Part shown: piece by piece, positions 36,998 to 45,735 of the stretch
Position numbering within the stretch: the first letter of the stretch is position 1
How the letters are laid out: the number at the start of each line of letters is the position of its first letter
Source of the DNA: Rhizobiaceae bacterium
GTDB lineage: Bacteria; Pseudomonadota; Alphaproteobacteria; Rhizobiales; Rhizobiaceae
Assembly (NCBI GenBank): GCA_017640615.1
Contig: JAEPQK010000005.1
Span: forward strand, 62,001 to 126,000
Length of the DNA: 64,000 nucleotides
Direction of reading: 5' to 3'
Notes under the pieces: model-generated
What the model saw: only the letters and a program-made list of their open reading frames with translations
What the model was told of the DNA's origin: nothing
Databases searched by the model: none
Translations under genes and position numbers: made by a program

Positions 36998-37543
36998 ATG
37001 TACGTCTGGGGTCGCATGCTGCGCATGGGTCTCACCGCGAAATCGCGCGGGCCTTATCGCATGGGCGACGAAAGCCGTCTGACCTTTCGCTGTCTGCCGT
37101 CCGACATCGATTCCAACATGCATCTCAACAATGCACGCTACATGATGCTGGCCGATATAGGCCGCATCGACATCTTCATTCGCGCCGGCCTGATCGGCCT
37201 TGCCCGAAAGCGCAAATGGGCGCCCATGATGGGCGGCCTGCAATCTGTCTATGTGCGCGAGATCAGGCTGTGGCGGAAGTTCGACGTGGTCTCCACCGTC
37301 GAGACCTGGGAGGACACGCAGGTCATCGGGCGTCACCGCTTCGAACTCGACAATGGCGAGACCGCTGCACTGGTGATGACTACTGCTGGCGTCTACGACT
37401 TTTCAGCCCGCCGTTTCGTGCCGATCGACGAGATGGTTCGCGAACTCGGCCATGAAATAAGGCCACGTCCGCCAAGTGCCGAAGAGCGCATTTTCATGGA
37501 TTCGCATGCCGGCTTGCGCAAACTCGCGAAAGTGAAGACCTGA
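36998..37543 (+). CDS. acyl-CoA thioesterase-like hotdog protein (THEM6/4-HBT type)
   Basis: 181 residues with the hotdog pattern CLPSDIDSNMHLNNARYMMLADIGR, where DxxxHxNNxxY is the 4-hydroxybenzoyl-CoA thioesterase-like catalytic region, and VYVREIRLWRKFDVVSTVETW. The family is common beside lipid and acyl-CoA genes. GAAGAAGGA lies upstream of the ATG, partly derived from the border of the repeat element. Not part of the same transcript as the operon upstream if the repeat terminates it. Confidence 0.8.
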   Translation: MYVWGRMLRMGLTAKSRGPYRMGDESRLTFRCLPSDIDSNMHLNNARYMMLADIGRIDIFIRAGLIGLARKRKWAPMMGGLQSVYVREIRLWRKFDVVSTVETWEDTQVIGRHRFELDNGETAALVMTTAGVYDFSARRFVPIDEMVRELGHEIRPRPPSAEERIFMDSHAGLRKLAKVKT

Positions 37544-37606
37544 CCGCTTGCCAGTCGCCGGCCACGCCATATGCTGCGCCGGAATTTGACCAAGGAGCAT
37601 TGCGCA

Positions 37607-38227
37607 ATGGCTGCAACCATCGACTATTTCGTCACCAGCGTTTCACCCTGGACCTATCTTGGCCACGACGCCGCGCGAGCGCTTGCCGCCAAGCACGGCG
37701 CGACGCTTGTGCCGCGTCCGGTCAATCTAGGTGAAATGTTCGGTGCCTCTGGACAGGTTGCACTTGGCGAGCGGCCGGCGGTGCGCCAGCGCTACCGCTT
37801 CATCGAACTGCAGCGCTATGCGGAAATGCGGGAGAAGAAGATGAACTTCAAACCGAAGCACTTTCCAACCAATCCTGCGCTTGCCGACCACACAATCTGC
37901 GCCATCGCAGCAGATGGCGGAGACCCGTTCGACTATATGGGTAGCGTGTTCGCCGCGGTCTGGGCCGACGAGCTGGACGTCGCGGACGAGGCGACGCTTC
38001 GCACACTGCTTTCCAAATCGGGCTTCGATGCAGATGCTGTCATCGCGCGCGCGAAAACAGACGAAATAGCCGCCATCAGGGCCAAGAACACCAAGGACGC
38101 GATCGCCGCCGACGCAACCGGCGTGCCATCCTTCGTGCTCAACGGGGAACCTTTCTGGGGACAGGACAAGCTTGACGCGCTCGACCATGCGCTGGCCAGC
38201 GGCCGCGGGCCTTACGGTCCGCTGTGA
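37607..38227 (+). CDS. DsbA-family 2-hydroxychromene-2-carboxylate isomerase-like protein
   Basis: 206 residues. The N-terminus IDYFVTSVSPWTYLGHDAARALA is the kappa-class GST/HCCA isomerase pattern with the serine (SVSPW) in place of a DsbA CXXC motif; the thioredoxin cis-proline segment is ATGVPSFVLNGEPFWGQDKLD near the C-terminus. It binds glutathione in characterised relatives and isomerises ring-cleavage products. The ATG at 37607 has CAAGGAG nine bases upstream. Followed after one base by the SnoaL-like gene. Confidence 0.85.
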   Translation: MAATIDYFVTSVSPWTYLGHDAARALAAKHGATLVPRPVNLGEMFGASGQVALGERPAVRQRYRFIELQRYAEMREKKMNFKPKHFPTNPALADHTICAIAADGGDPFDYMGSVFAAVWADELDVADEATLRTLLSKSGFDADAVIARAKTDEIAAIRAKNTKDAIAADATGVPSFVLNGEPFWGQDKLDALDHALASGRGPYGPL

Positions 38228-38228
38228 G

Positions 38229-38597
38229 ATGACGCCTGAGGAGACGATCGATATCTATGCCACCGCCTGGGGCGAAACCGACCCCGGGCGGCGGATGGCG
38301 ATACTGGAGCAGGTGCTTATGCCTTACTGCACCTATACCGATCCCCGCGTCCACGCCGCAAACCCGGCGGAGCTCTCCGATCATATCGGCCGCATCCTGC
38401 CATCGCGTCCGGGCGCAAAAGTGTTTCGCATCAGTGCCGTCGACATGCATCACGGCAAGGCACGCTTTGCCTGGCATATGGTCAATGCCGACGGCACTGC
38501 ATTGCCGGCCGGGCTCGATATCGTTGAGTTCGACGGGGCAACCGGCAAGCTCGCGATGATCCTCGGCTTTTTTGGCCCTCTGGCTGATCTCGAATAG
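38229..38597 (+). CDS. SnoaL/NTF2-like protein
   Basis: 122 residues with the start TGA-G-ATG arrangement against the previous gene, so translational coupling is likely. MTPEETIDIYATAWGETDPGRRMAIL and YTDPRVHAANPAELSDHI followed by FFGPLADL are the cone-shaped alpha+beta fold pattern of the NTF2/SnoaL superfamily. Many are small isomerases, cyclases or dehydratases; others only bind ligands. No catalytic residues can be assigned. Confidence 0.75.
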   Translation: MTPEETIDIYATAWGETDPGRRMAILEQVLMPYCTYTDPRVHAANPAELSDHIGRILPSRPGAKVFRISAVDMHHGKARFAWHMVNADGTALPAGLDIVEFDGATGKLAMILGFFGPLADLE

Positions 38598-38688
38598 CCG
38601 GTATCGGCAGCGAACTGGACAGCCGCGCTTACGCACCCTACAAGGGCGAAAGGTATTTTTTCCTGTTTCGCAAAGGGGCGGAGGAGCC

Positions 38689-39336
38689 ATGCTTTCGCAC
38701 GATCAGGTATGGGAGGCCATTGACCGGCTCGCCGAGCGTCATTCGCTTTCGGTGTCGGGTCTAGCCAAGCGCGCCGGCCTCGATTCCACGGCCTTCAACA
38801 AGTCGAAGCGCCGCTCCTCCGACGGCCGTCCACGCTGGCCTTCGACGGAATCGCTTGCCAAGATCATGCAGGCGACCGGGGAATCGCTTGACGATTTCAT
38901 GGCCCTGCTCGGCAGCGGCGTGCGACGCGGCGCGGCGCCCGTTGCGGCAGGCGCCGGCATCCCTCTGCTCGGCTTCGCGCAGGCGGGTGCGGGCGGCTAT
39001 TTCGACGACGCAGGTTTTCCGGCCGGCCATGGCTGGGACATGGTGGAGTTTCCGGCCTGCGTGGCCGAAGGCGCTTACGCGCTGAAGGTGCAGGGCGATT
39101 CCATGCTGCCGCTCTATCGCGATGGCGATGTGCTGATCGTGCGCCCGGACGCATCTGTGCGGCGCGGGGACCGTGTGGTGGTCAAAACCGCGGGCGGCGA
39201 GGTCATGGCGAAAATCCTCACGCGCCGCAATGCGCAGATCATCGAGCTAACCTCCGTCAATCCCGATCACCCGGACCGCAGCTTGCCTATGGCCGAGGTC
39301 GAATGGGTGGCCCGCATCGTCTGGGCCAGCCAGTAG
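38689..39336 (+). CDS. XRE-S24 (LexA/CI-like) transcriptional repressor
   Basis: 215 residues. Residues 1-70 form a helix-turn-helix (SVSGLAKRAGLDSTAFNKSKR); residues 90-215 are a peptidase S24 domain with the Ser in LKVQGDSMLPLYRDGDVLIV and the general-base Lys in DRVVVKTAGGEVMAKIL. The linker contains an Ala-Gly/Gly-Gly pair (AQAGAGGYFD) where self-cleavage could occur. Such proteins are common single regulators in Rhizobiales chromosomes. GGAGG is upstream. The SNase-like gene starts 3 bp after the stop, so the repressor probably heads a two-gene unit. Confidence 0.87.
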   Translation: MLSHDQVWEAIDRLAERHSLSVSGLAKRAGLDSTAFNKSKRRSSDGRPRWPSTESLAKIMQATGESLDDFMALLGSGVRRGAAPVAAGAGIPLLGFAQAGAGGYFDDAGFPAGHGWDMVEFPACVAEGAYALKVQGDSMLPLYRDGDVLIVRPDASVRRGDRVVVKTAGGEVMAKILTRRNAQIIELTSVNPDHPDRSLPMAEVEWVARIVWASQ

Positions 39337-39339
39337 ATC

Positions 39340-40068
39340 ATGCGCAAAGCGGCGTTGGCATTGGCGGTTGGCGGATTGGCTGTGCTTGCCGCCCTGATGC
39401 TCTTTGGCCGTGCGGCATGGCAGCCTCAACAGCCGGAGCAGACCGAGGTCGCTGAAGCGCTTTCCGACGAACCGGATGTCGCAGCTTCAGTTCCGATTGA
39501 GCAGCCTGCCGCACCGGTGAATGCGCGCCCTGTCGCGCCGGATGTGGTGGCAATCCCGGAGGTGGAGCCGGAGACGCTGGTGCGCGTTGCGCCGCGCGAG
39601 CCGCTCAGCCCCTTTGCCAAGCCGTTGCCGCCGCCCAAGCCCGATTACGGCAGAATACACCGGCCGCTGGCCGAGGCGGCGGGCCGTATTCTCGGACAAG
39701 GCCTGATGGTCGAAATCGCGGGCCTCGTCATTGTCGAACCCGACGAATTCTGCATCGATCCTGACGGTGTCGACTGGCCATGCGGCATGCACGCCAGAAC
39801 AGCCTTTCGCGGCTTGCTGCGCGGGCGTGCGGTCAGCTGCGATATCCCGTCTGATTTCGAGGGCAGCGAGGTCACTGCCGGTTGCACATTGGGCAAACTC
39901 GACCTCGGCCAATGGATCGTTGCCAATGGCTGGGCGCGGGCGGTGCCCGGCGGTCCTTATGAGGATGCCGAGAAGGCCGCGCGGGAAGCCGAAAAGGGCA
40001 TTTTCGGAACCGGCCCATTGCCGCTTCCGATCTTCACCGAAGTGCCGAATTTCATGGCCGAGCAGTAG
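39340..40068 (+). CDS. SNase-like (thermonuclease-fold) exported protein
   Basis: 242 residues. A signal anchor (ALALAVGGLAVLAALMLFG) is followed by a Pro/Val/Glu-rich linker of about 75 residues and a C-terminal SNase-like domain with WPCGMHARTAFRGLLRGRAVSC and LGKLDLGQWIVANGWARAVPGGPYEDAEKAAREAEKGIFG-type family sequence (broken here across segments). The usual arginine-rich nuclease active site is only partly conserved, so nuclease activity is doubtful. Two cysteine pairs suggest a periplasmic location. Co-transcribed with the S24 repressor. Confidence 0.75.
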   Translation: MRKAALALAVGGLAVLAALMLFGRAAWQPQQPEQTEVAEALSDEPDVAASVPIEQPAAPVNARPVAPDVVAIPEVEPETLVRVAPREPLSPFAKPLPPPKPDYGRIHRPLAEAAGRILGQGLMVEIAGLVIVEPDEFCIDPDGVDWPCGMHARTAFRGLLRGRAVSCDIPSDFEGSEVTAGCTLGKLDLGQWIVANGWARAVPGGPYEDAEKAAREAEKGIFGTGPLPLPIFTEVPNFMAEQ

Positions 40069-40082
40069 CGCGGCGGTCGAAG

Positions 40083-41726
40083 TCAGGCAGCGAGTTCGCC
40101 GGCCAGAGCCTTTGCGATCAGCGCGCGCGTCTCCGCGATACCGTAAAGCGCGGCAAACGACCCAAAGCGTGGCCCGCGCTCCTGCCCGATGAGCACCTGG
40201 TAGAGCATCTGGAAGAATGCACCGGAAACACCGGGCCCGCCGCCCGGGCTCTTGCGCTTGTGGTCCTGATAGCGCTCGATCTCGCGCGCCACGTCGAGGA
40301 TCGCATTCTGGATCGCTTCGCCGTCCGCGCCCGCGGGCAGTTCGCCCAGCTTGTCGGACAGTGCGGCCAGTGCCGCCGCCTCGGTTTCGTCCGGCGCACG
40401 GAAGGTCTTGGTCGGCCGTACGAAATCGTCGAAGTAGCGGATCGCGTAGCCGACCAGCCGGTCGAGTTCGGGATGCGTTTGCGCCGTCACACCCGGCGCG
40501 TGCCGCGAAATGAAACCCCACAGCACGGCATTGTCATGCGCATTCGACGCGCTCACCAGATTGAGCAGCAGAGCAAACGAAACCGGAAGCTTGATCGCCG
40601 GCGGTTCGCCGTCGTGAATGTGCCAGACCGGATTTCCGAGACGCTCCTTCCATTCCTGCCGCGGGTACGCGGAGAGGAAGGTATAATACTCGTCCACCGC
40701 GCGAGGAATGACGTCGAAATAAAGCTTCTTCGCCTGGCGCGGCCGCTGGAACATATAGAGCGCAAGGCTCTCGGTCGGCGCATAGGTCAGCCATTCGTCG
40801 ATGGTGAGCCCGTTGCCCTTCGACTTTGAAATCTTCTGGCCGTTCTCGTCGAGGAAGAGCTCGTAGACGAAGTGTTCTGGCGCCTTGCCACCGAGGATTT
40901 CGCAAATCTCGTCATAAATGACGGCGTTGGTCTGGTGGTCCTTGCCGAACATCTCGAAATCGACGCCAAGTGCCGCCCAGCGCATGCCGAAATCGGGCTT
41001 CCATTGCAGCTTCACCGCGCCGCCGGTCACCGGCAGCGTCGTCTCGGTGCCGTCCTCGTCGTCGAACGTGATCGTGCCGGCAGCGGCATCGACATTCTTC
41101 ATGGGCACATAGAGCACGCGCCCGGTCTTCGGCGAAATCGGCAGGAAGGGGCTGTATGTCGCCTGCCGCTCGGCTCCGAGCGTCGGCAGCATCACCGCCA
41201 TAATCTCGTCGTAGCGCGCCGCGGCCCGCAACAGAACCTCGTCGAACCGGCCGGCCTTGTAGTACTCGGTTGCGCTGGCAAATTCGTAATCGAAGCCGAA
41301 CGTGTCGAGAAAGCGCCGCAGCATCGCGTTGTTGTGGTGGCCGAAGCTCTCATAGTCGCCGCCGAACGGGTTCGGCACCGCGGTCAGCGGCTTGTGCAGA
41401 TGTGGCTCCAGCGCGGCGCGGTCCGGCACATTGTCCGGAATCTTGCGCATCCCGTCCATGTCGTCGGAAAAGCAGATCAGCCGCGTCGGCACCTTGTCGT
41501 CGGTCAGAACGCGGAAGGCGTGCCGCACCATCGTCGTGCGCGCCACTTCGCCGAATGTGCCGATATGCGGCAGGCCAGACGGCCCGTAGCCGGTCTCGAA
41601 CAGCACGGCCTCCGACCAGTCGCGGCCTTCATAACGCGCGATGATCTTGCGCGCTTCCTCGAAGGGCCAGGCATTGCTATCGGCTGCCGCGCCGATGATT
41701 TCGGGGCTAAGTGTGACGGGGTTCAT
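40083..41726 (-). CDS. lysK: lysine--tRNA ligase, class I
   Basis: 547 residues. This is the class I LysRS, found in archaea, alphaproteobacteria and spirochaetes instead of class II LysS. The HIGH-like motif is [16 protein letters not shown] (about residues 42-57) and the KMSKS motif is KISKSKGNG near residue 285. It charges tRNA-Lys. The ATG at 41726 was chosen; an in-frame ATG four codons upstream (41738) is equally possible since neither has a good Shine-Dalgarno. Convergent with the SNase-like gene. Confidence 0.95.
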   Translation of the reverse strand: MNPVTLSPEIIGAAADSNAWPFEEARKIIARYEGRDWSEAVLFETGYGPSGLPHIGTFGEVARTTMVRHAFRVLTDDKVPTRLICFSDDMDGMRKIPDNVPDRAALEPHLHKPLTAVPNPFGGDYESFGHHNNAMLRRFLDTFGFDYEFASATEYYKAGRFDEVLLRAAARYDEIMAVMLPTLGAERQATYSPFLPISPKTGRVLYVPMKNVDAAAGTITFDDEDGTETTLPVTGGAVKLQWKPDFGMRWAALGVDFEMFGKDHQTNAVIYDEICEILGGKAPEHFVYELFLDENGQKISKSKGNGLTIDEWLTYAPTESLALYMFQRPRQAKKLYFDVIPRAVDEYYTFLSAYPRQEWKERLGNPVWHIHDGEPPAIKLPVSFALLLNLVSASNAHDNAVLWGFISRHAPGVTAQTHPELDRLVGYAIRYFDDFVRPTKTFRAPDETEAAALAALSDKLGELPAGADGEAIQNAILDVAREIERYQDHKRKSPGGGPGVSGAFFQMLYQVLIGQERGPRFGSFAALYGIAETRALIAKALAGELAA

Positions 41727-41887
41727 GCCAGCCTGCATTGCTGAAAGGGTTGGGGCGCCGCGCGCCGCAAAATGCGGCTTGGTCCTATTCGCACCGCCAT
41801 ACTTCGTCAACAAAGACCGCGAAAATCGTTGCGCCGCACGGCCCCTGTCCGTAACAAGGCGCGGCACATTATTGAGCGGAGCAACCC

Positions 41888-42298
41888 ATGAAGCAGCCGA
41901 CCACGCAGGAAGCACTCATCTATCTAATGGTGATGGTTTCGGCATCCGACCGCGAGATGGGCGATCCGGAACTGTCGCGTATCGGCTTCGTCGTCGGCAA
42001 CCTGCCGGTGTTCGAAGGCTTCCAGGTCTCACGCACGCTCGATGTCGCACGTGAGTGCCAGGAATGGCTGCAGCGCGAAAATGGCTTCCAGGAGATTCTC
42101 GACGCGATAGTGGAGGCGGTGCCGGAGCGCTTGCGCGAAACCGCCTACCTGCTCGCCGTCGATGTCGCTGTCGTCGACCTACACGTCGAGCCGGAAGAGC
42201 TGCGCATGCTGCAGATCGCCCGCGAAAAGCTGGGTCTGGAGCGTGATGCCGTGTCGGCTATCCAGCGCGCGGCGAAGGCGCGGTTCAGGCGGCTCTGA
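41888..42298 (+). CDS. TerB family tellurite-resistance-like protein
   Basis: 136 residues, all helical, with the TerB pattern [27 protein letters not shown] in two parts and the acidic [28 protein letters not shown], whose aspartates and glutamates resemble the Ca-binding sites of TerB. The function of stand-alone TerB proteins in rhizobia is unknown; membrane stress is often suggested. It is divergent from lysK. Confidence 0.85.
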   Translation: MKQPTTQEALIYLMVMVSASDREMGDPELSRIGFVVGNLPVFEGFQVSRTLDVARECQEWLQRENGFQEILDAIVEAVPERLRETAYLLAVDVAVVDLHVEPEELRMLQIAREKLGLERDAVSAIQRAAKARFRRL

Positions 42299-42366
42299 TC
42301 GCGGTCACCGCGAATTGACCGGGGCCGCCTTTTCACCGGCCATCCTTTGGCGCTAACGCAGTGCCT

Positions 42367-43203
42367 ATGGATATCGCAGGCAATTGGGAACTCATTTTGC
42401 GCATCGGCGCATTCGCGGCGATCTTCGGGTCGATGGCTGTGTTCGAGCTGTGGTCGCCGCGTCTGGAGCGCGCCGAGATGAGCGGTGCGCTCAAGTCCCG
42501 GCGCTGGTTCACCAATCTGTCGATGGTGATCCTGTCATCTGTGCTTCTGCGGCTGATTTTCCCGGCGGCCGCCGTTGGCACCGCCATCTGGGCTCAGACG
42601 CAGGGTTATGGCCTCTTTCCCGCGCTCGGCATCAACCCGTTCGTGGGCGGCTTGATCGCCTTCATCCTTCTGGACTTCGCCGTCTGGCTGGAACATGTCG
42701 CAAGCCACAAGATCCCGCTTTTGTGGCGCATCCACCGCATGCATCATGCAGACACCGGATTCGACGTCACCACGGCTTTGCGCTTCCACCCGCTGGAAAT
42801 CATTCTCTCCATGTTCTGGAAGGCGGCGATCATCATTGCGCTCGGCGCGCCGCCGCTCGCCGTGCTGCTGTTCGAGGTGGTGCTCAACGGAACCGCGATG
42901 TTCAACCACTCAAATATCGACCTGCCGCGCGCGATCGACCGGCAGCTGCGCAAGGTGCTCGTCACGCCCGATATGCACCGCGTCCACCATTCGGTGATCC
43001 GCCGAGAGACCGACTCCAATTACGGCTTCAACTTCCCGTTCTGGGACTGGATTTTCCGCACCTATCGAGACCAGCCCTCTGCGGGGCACGACGCCATGGA
43101 TATCGGCCTGCAATCGTGGCGCGATAGCCAGCCCGCGGGCTTGCTCTGGTCGCTGCTTCTTCCGTTTCGGTCGAACGATCAGAAGAAGCTGACGGGGAAA
43201 TAG
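42367..43203 (+). CDS. sterol desaturase / fatty acid hydroxylase superfamily protein
   Basis: 278 residues with four to five transmembrane helices and the eight-histidine di-iron signature: EHVASHKIPLLWRIHRMHHAD (HxxxH and HxxHH), NHSNIDLP and the late DMHRVHHS. The enzymes insert oxygen or double bonds into lipids at the inner membrane using O2. The ATG at 42367 was chosen; a GTG two codons upstream is an alternative. Its 3' end overlaps the converging solute-binding gene by 25 bp. Confidence 0.87.
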   Translation: MDIAGNWELILRIGAFAAIFGSMAVFELWSPRLERAEMSGALKSRRWFTNLSMVILSSVLLRLIFPAAAVGTAIWAQTQGYGLFPALGINPFVGGLIAFILLDFAVWLEHVASHKIPLLWRIHRMHHADTGFDVTTALRFHPLEIILSMFWKAAIIIALGAPPLAVLLFEVVLNGTAMFNHSNIDLPRAIDRQLRKVLVTPDMHRVHHSVIRRETDSNYGFNFPFWDWIFRTYRDQPSAGHDAMDIGLQSWRDSQPAGLLWSLLLPFRSNDQKKLTGK

Positions 43204-44018
43204 CGCAGGTAAAGTTCCTCGAACGCGCCGTTCATGTTGATTTCGCGCAGCGCGTAATCGAAGGCCTCGGCCAGGACGGCATCTCCCTGCCGAACCGCGA
43301 TGGCGAGGCCCGCGCCGAAATATTCCGGTGCAATGTAAGGTCCACCCGCAAACCGGCAGCAATTGGCCGAATCCGAACCAGCCAGCCAGAAGCTCAGCCG
43401 CAGCCCGTCGCCGAATGTCGCATCGGTTTCACCGGTGCGCATTCCGTCATAGAGCCAGTCCTCACGGCTGTAGAGCACGACCTTCGCTTCGGGAAAATAG
43501 TCGCGCAGCATCTTCTCGTGCTGCGAGCCAGCCAGCACGCCAACGCGGCGGCCGCTCACATTCCGGTATATGGGTTCTTCGAGCGTCGAGCCGCTGGCTA
43601 CAACGAAACGGGCCGGAAACCGCAGATAAGATCGCGTGAACGCATAGTTCAGCCGCCGCTCCGGCGTCAGCGCCAGCCCGGCGATCAGGGCATCGCCCTC
43701 GCCCCGAGCGATTGCGCCTTCAAGCTCTTCCCACGGCAACGCCTGAATCTGGCAGCGGTCCAGCACCTGGAGAACGTCGCAGACGGCGCGTGCCAGATCG
43801 ACATGGAAGCCAGAAATCAGGCCGTTGCCGTCAAGGAAGTTGAAGGGGGGGAAATCGACCGTAGTTAGAAAGCGGATGCGCGCGAAACGCGAGAGATCAG
43901 GCTCCGACAGCCGCTCCTTGGCGTCCCAGAATTGCGGAATATTGGGTTCCGCGGCATGGGCTGGCGAAACTGCAACCGTGAACGCCGCCACCAACAATCC
44001 GGACAACCAGCGGAACAT
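43179..44018 (-). CDS. family 3 extracellular solute-binding protein
   Basis: 279 residues. A signal peptide (FRWLSGLLVAAFTVAVSPAHAAEP) leads into a SBP_bac_3 domain: IRFLTTVDFPPFNFLDGNGLISGFHVDLARAV is the amino-acid-binding start, in two parts; EGAIARGEGDALIAGLALTPERR is the signature region. Normally these are ligand receptors of amino-acid ABC transporters, but no permease or ATPase gene is adjacent, so it may act as an orphan sensor or with a distant system. GGGAG lies upstream of the ATG. Confidence 0.85.
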   Translation of the reverse strand: MFRWLSGLLVAAFTVAVSPAHAAEPNIPQFWDAKERLSEPDLSRFARIRFLTTVDFPPFNFLDGNGLISGFHVDLARAVCDVLQVLDRCQIQALPWEELEGAIARGEGDALIAGLALTPERRLNYAFTRSYLRFPARFVVASGSTLEEPIYRNVSGRRVGVLAGSQHEKMLRDYFPEAKVVLYSREDWLYDGMRTGETDATFGDGLRLSFWLAGSDSANCCRFAGGPYIAPEYFGAGLAIAVRQGDAVLAEAFDYALREINMNGAFEELYLRYFPVSFF

Positions 44019-44152
44019 CGAAACTCCCGTATTTAGCCCCTGTCGAGTATTCCGCTGGGTACAATCATTCCGCGACTTTTGCAAAGCACAGCGGGCCTAG
44101 GTTGAATAAAACTCGAAGTGTCAATATTGTCGTACAAGGCGTGGGCATAAAG

Positions 44153-44902
44153 ATGGGGCTTAGTGATGCCATGACGCAATTTGATAAAACGCTAGAATAT
44201 ATCAATAAGATACAAGACGCGCACACCCCCGAGGAGGTGTGCAGAGCACTCGTAGACGTCACTTCCGAGTTCGGGCTGACAGCACTTTTGGCCGGGACTG
44301 TGCCGACGACTGGCACGCCGGGTGAGGAACAGCGCGGTCATGTTTTGCTGTGCGACTGGCCTATGGATTGGCTCGAACGCTACGTGACGCGCAACTATGT
44401 CGACCACGATCCGCTGGTTCAGTACATGCGCAAGAGCCCTTCCTATGTGAAGTGGAGCGATGCTGCGGCCGCCATCGATCTCGACCGCAAAGCCCGCGAG
44501 GTCTATTGCGACGCCGGTGCCTACAAATTGAACGACGGCTATGCCCTGCCGCTCGTCACGCTGGAGGGTGACATCGTCATGGTGTCGCTGGGTGGCGAGC
44601 GCGTCGACCTGGATGACCACGCGGTGCGTCTGATTTCGCTGGCGTCCACCTATGCGATTGGCCGTGCGATCCAGCTGGGTTCCGAAACGCCGATGATCGA
44701 CCACCGGCCAGAGCTCACCCCGCGCGAGAAAGAGTGCATGCGCTGGGCAGCGGCCGGCAAGTCGGAGTGGGAGATTTCGCAGATACTCGGCATATCCGAG
44801 CACACCTCCGAAAAGCATCTGCTGAACGCCAAGGCCAAGCTAGGCGCCGCTAATCGCGTACAGGCCATCGCCGAGGCCATTCGGCACGGCTACATCAGCT
44901 AG
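44153..44902 (+). CDS. LuxR family quorum-sensing transcriptional regulator
   Basis: 249 residues from the ATG at 44153; a TTG 17 codons upstream is an alternative. Residues 20-165 are an autoinducer-binding domain with WPMDWLERYVTRNYVDHDPL and VKWSD, carrying the Trp, Tyr, Asp-Pro and Trp positions that contact the acyl-homoserine lactone. Residues 185-245 form the GerE HTH (LTPREKECMRWAAAGKSEWE, then ISQILGISEHTSEKHLLNAKAKLG). The adjacent synthase gene makes this a complete LuxR/LuxI pair. It probably activates luxI through a site at 44973-44990. Confidence 0.92.
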   Translation: MGLSDAMTQFDKTLEYINKIQDAHTPEEVCRALVDVTSEFGLTALLAGTVPTTGTPGEEQRGHVLLCDWPMDWLERYVTRNYVDHDPLVQYMRKSPSYVKWSDAAAAIDLDRKAREVYCDAGAYKLNDGYALPLVTLEGDIVMVSLGGERVDLDDHAVRLISLASTYAIGRAIQLGSETPMIDHRPELTPREKECMRWAAAGKSEWEISQILGISEHTSEKHLLNAKAKLGAANRVQAIAEAIRHGYIS

Positions 44903-44972
44903 GCGTATCAGAAGCCGCTTGTCCGTCTGCGATACTGGCCATTGCAACTTGTGGTTTAGCGCCCGCGCAGCC

Positions 44973-44990
44973 ACTACGTGATCGCGTAAT
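44973..44990. promoter_or_regulatory. candidate lux-type box upstream of the AHL synthase
   Basis: ACTACGTGATCGCGTAAT is an imperfect 18-bp dyad (14 of 18 positions symmetric) centred about 62 bp before the luxI start, the usual place for a LuxR-type activator site near -40 of the promoter. It is the only clear dyad in the 141-bp luxR-luxI space. Confidence 0.4.
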
Positions 44991-45043
44991 TTCCGGTCCA
45001 CCGGCCCGCCGTACACTGGTCTTCCTCAACAAGGGAGACGGTT

Positions 45044-45682
45044 ATGTTATACGCATTTTCCACCAGCGAACTGATGGACCGCCCTGATCTTTGGCAGGCT
45101 GTTCATTCACTGCGCCACAGCATATTCGTGGATGAGATGGGGTGGGAGGATCTGCGTCGGACGGACGGGCTGGAAATTGACCAGTTCGACCACGACGAAG
45201 CCACGCACCATTTGGTCATCCGCAATGGCGAACTGGCCGGTTACCAGCGCATGCTGCCGACAACGCGGCCGCATCTGCTGACTGAAATACTCACCGACCT
45301 TTACGAAGGCACCCCGCCCTGCGGGCCCGATGTCTTCGAGTTGACACGATATGCCGTGGCCAAGCCCTACCGCGAAGGACGCTGGGGCGTGTCCAGCGTT
45401 GGCAGCGAGTTGATCGCCGGCTTCATCGAATGGGGCATGACGCGCGGTGTCGACAAGGTGATCATCGAGTTCGAGCCAATGTGGGTTCTGCGGGCCTTGC
45501 AGCTGCGCTTCCTCGCCCAGCCGCTCGGCTACCAGCGCACCTACGGAAGCCAACAGGTTGTCGCCACCCTGCTCACCTTCGACGAAACGACGCTTCGAAC
45601 AGTGCGCGAAAAGCGCAATTTCGATGCGCCTGTCCTCGCTCGTGGCGAGCCGGTGTTCGGCGGCTTCAAGAAGGCCTCGTAA
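45044..45682 (+). CDS. acyl-homoserine-lactone synthase (LuxI family)
   Basis: 212 residues. All invariant LuxI positions are present: Arg24, Phe28 and Trp34 in LRHSIFVDEMGW, Asp46 and Asp49 in EIDQFD, Arg69 in GYQRMLPT, Glu99 and Arg102 in FELTRYAV. It makes an N-acyl-homoserine lactone from S-adenosylmethionine and an acyl carrier (acyl-ACP or acyl-CoA). AAGGGAGA precedes the ATG. A crotonase gene follows after 53 bp in the same direction, so the acyl chain may be modified before or after transfer. Signal structure cannot be predicted. Confidence 0.95.
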   Translation: MLYAFSTSELMDRPDLWQAVHSLRHSIFVDEMGWEDLRRTDGLEIDQFDHDEATHHLVIRNGELAGYQRMLPTTRPHLLTEILTDLYEGTPPCGPDVFELTRYAVAKPYREGRWGVSSVGSELIAGFIEWGMTRGVDKVIIEFEPMWVLRALQLRFLAQPLGYQRTYGSQQVVATLLTFDETTLRTVREKRNFDAPVLARGEPVFGGFKKAS

Positions 45683-45735
45683 GCCAGCCTCGAAAACCTC
45701 GTACTTCACGGAAGCAGTCAAGAAGGGAACACGAC

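Noticed and set aside
35782-37035. 417-codon frame antisense to the FadJ-like gene
   Set aside because: Shadow frame that also crosses an intergenic repeat; no family match seen.
40872-41744. 290-codon frame antisense to lysK
   Set aside because: LysK is complete on the other strand with HIGH and KMSKS motifs.
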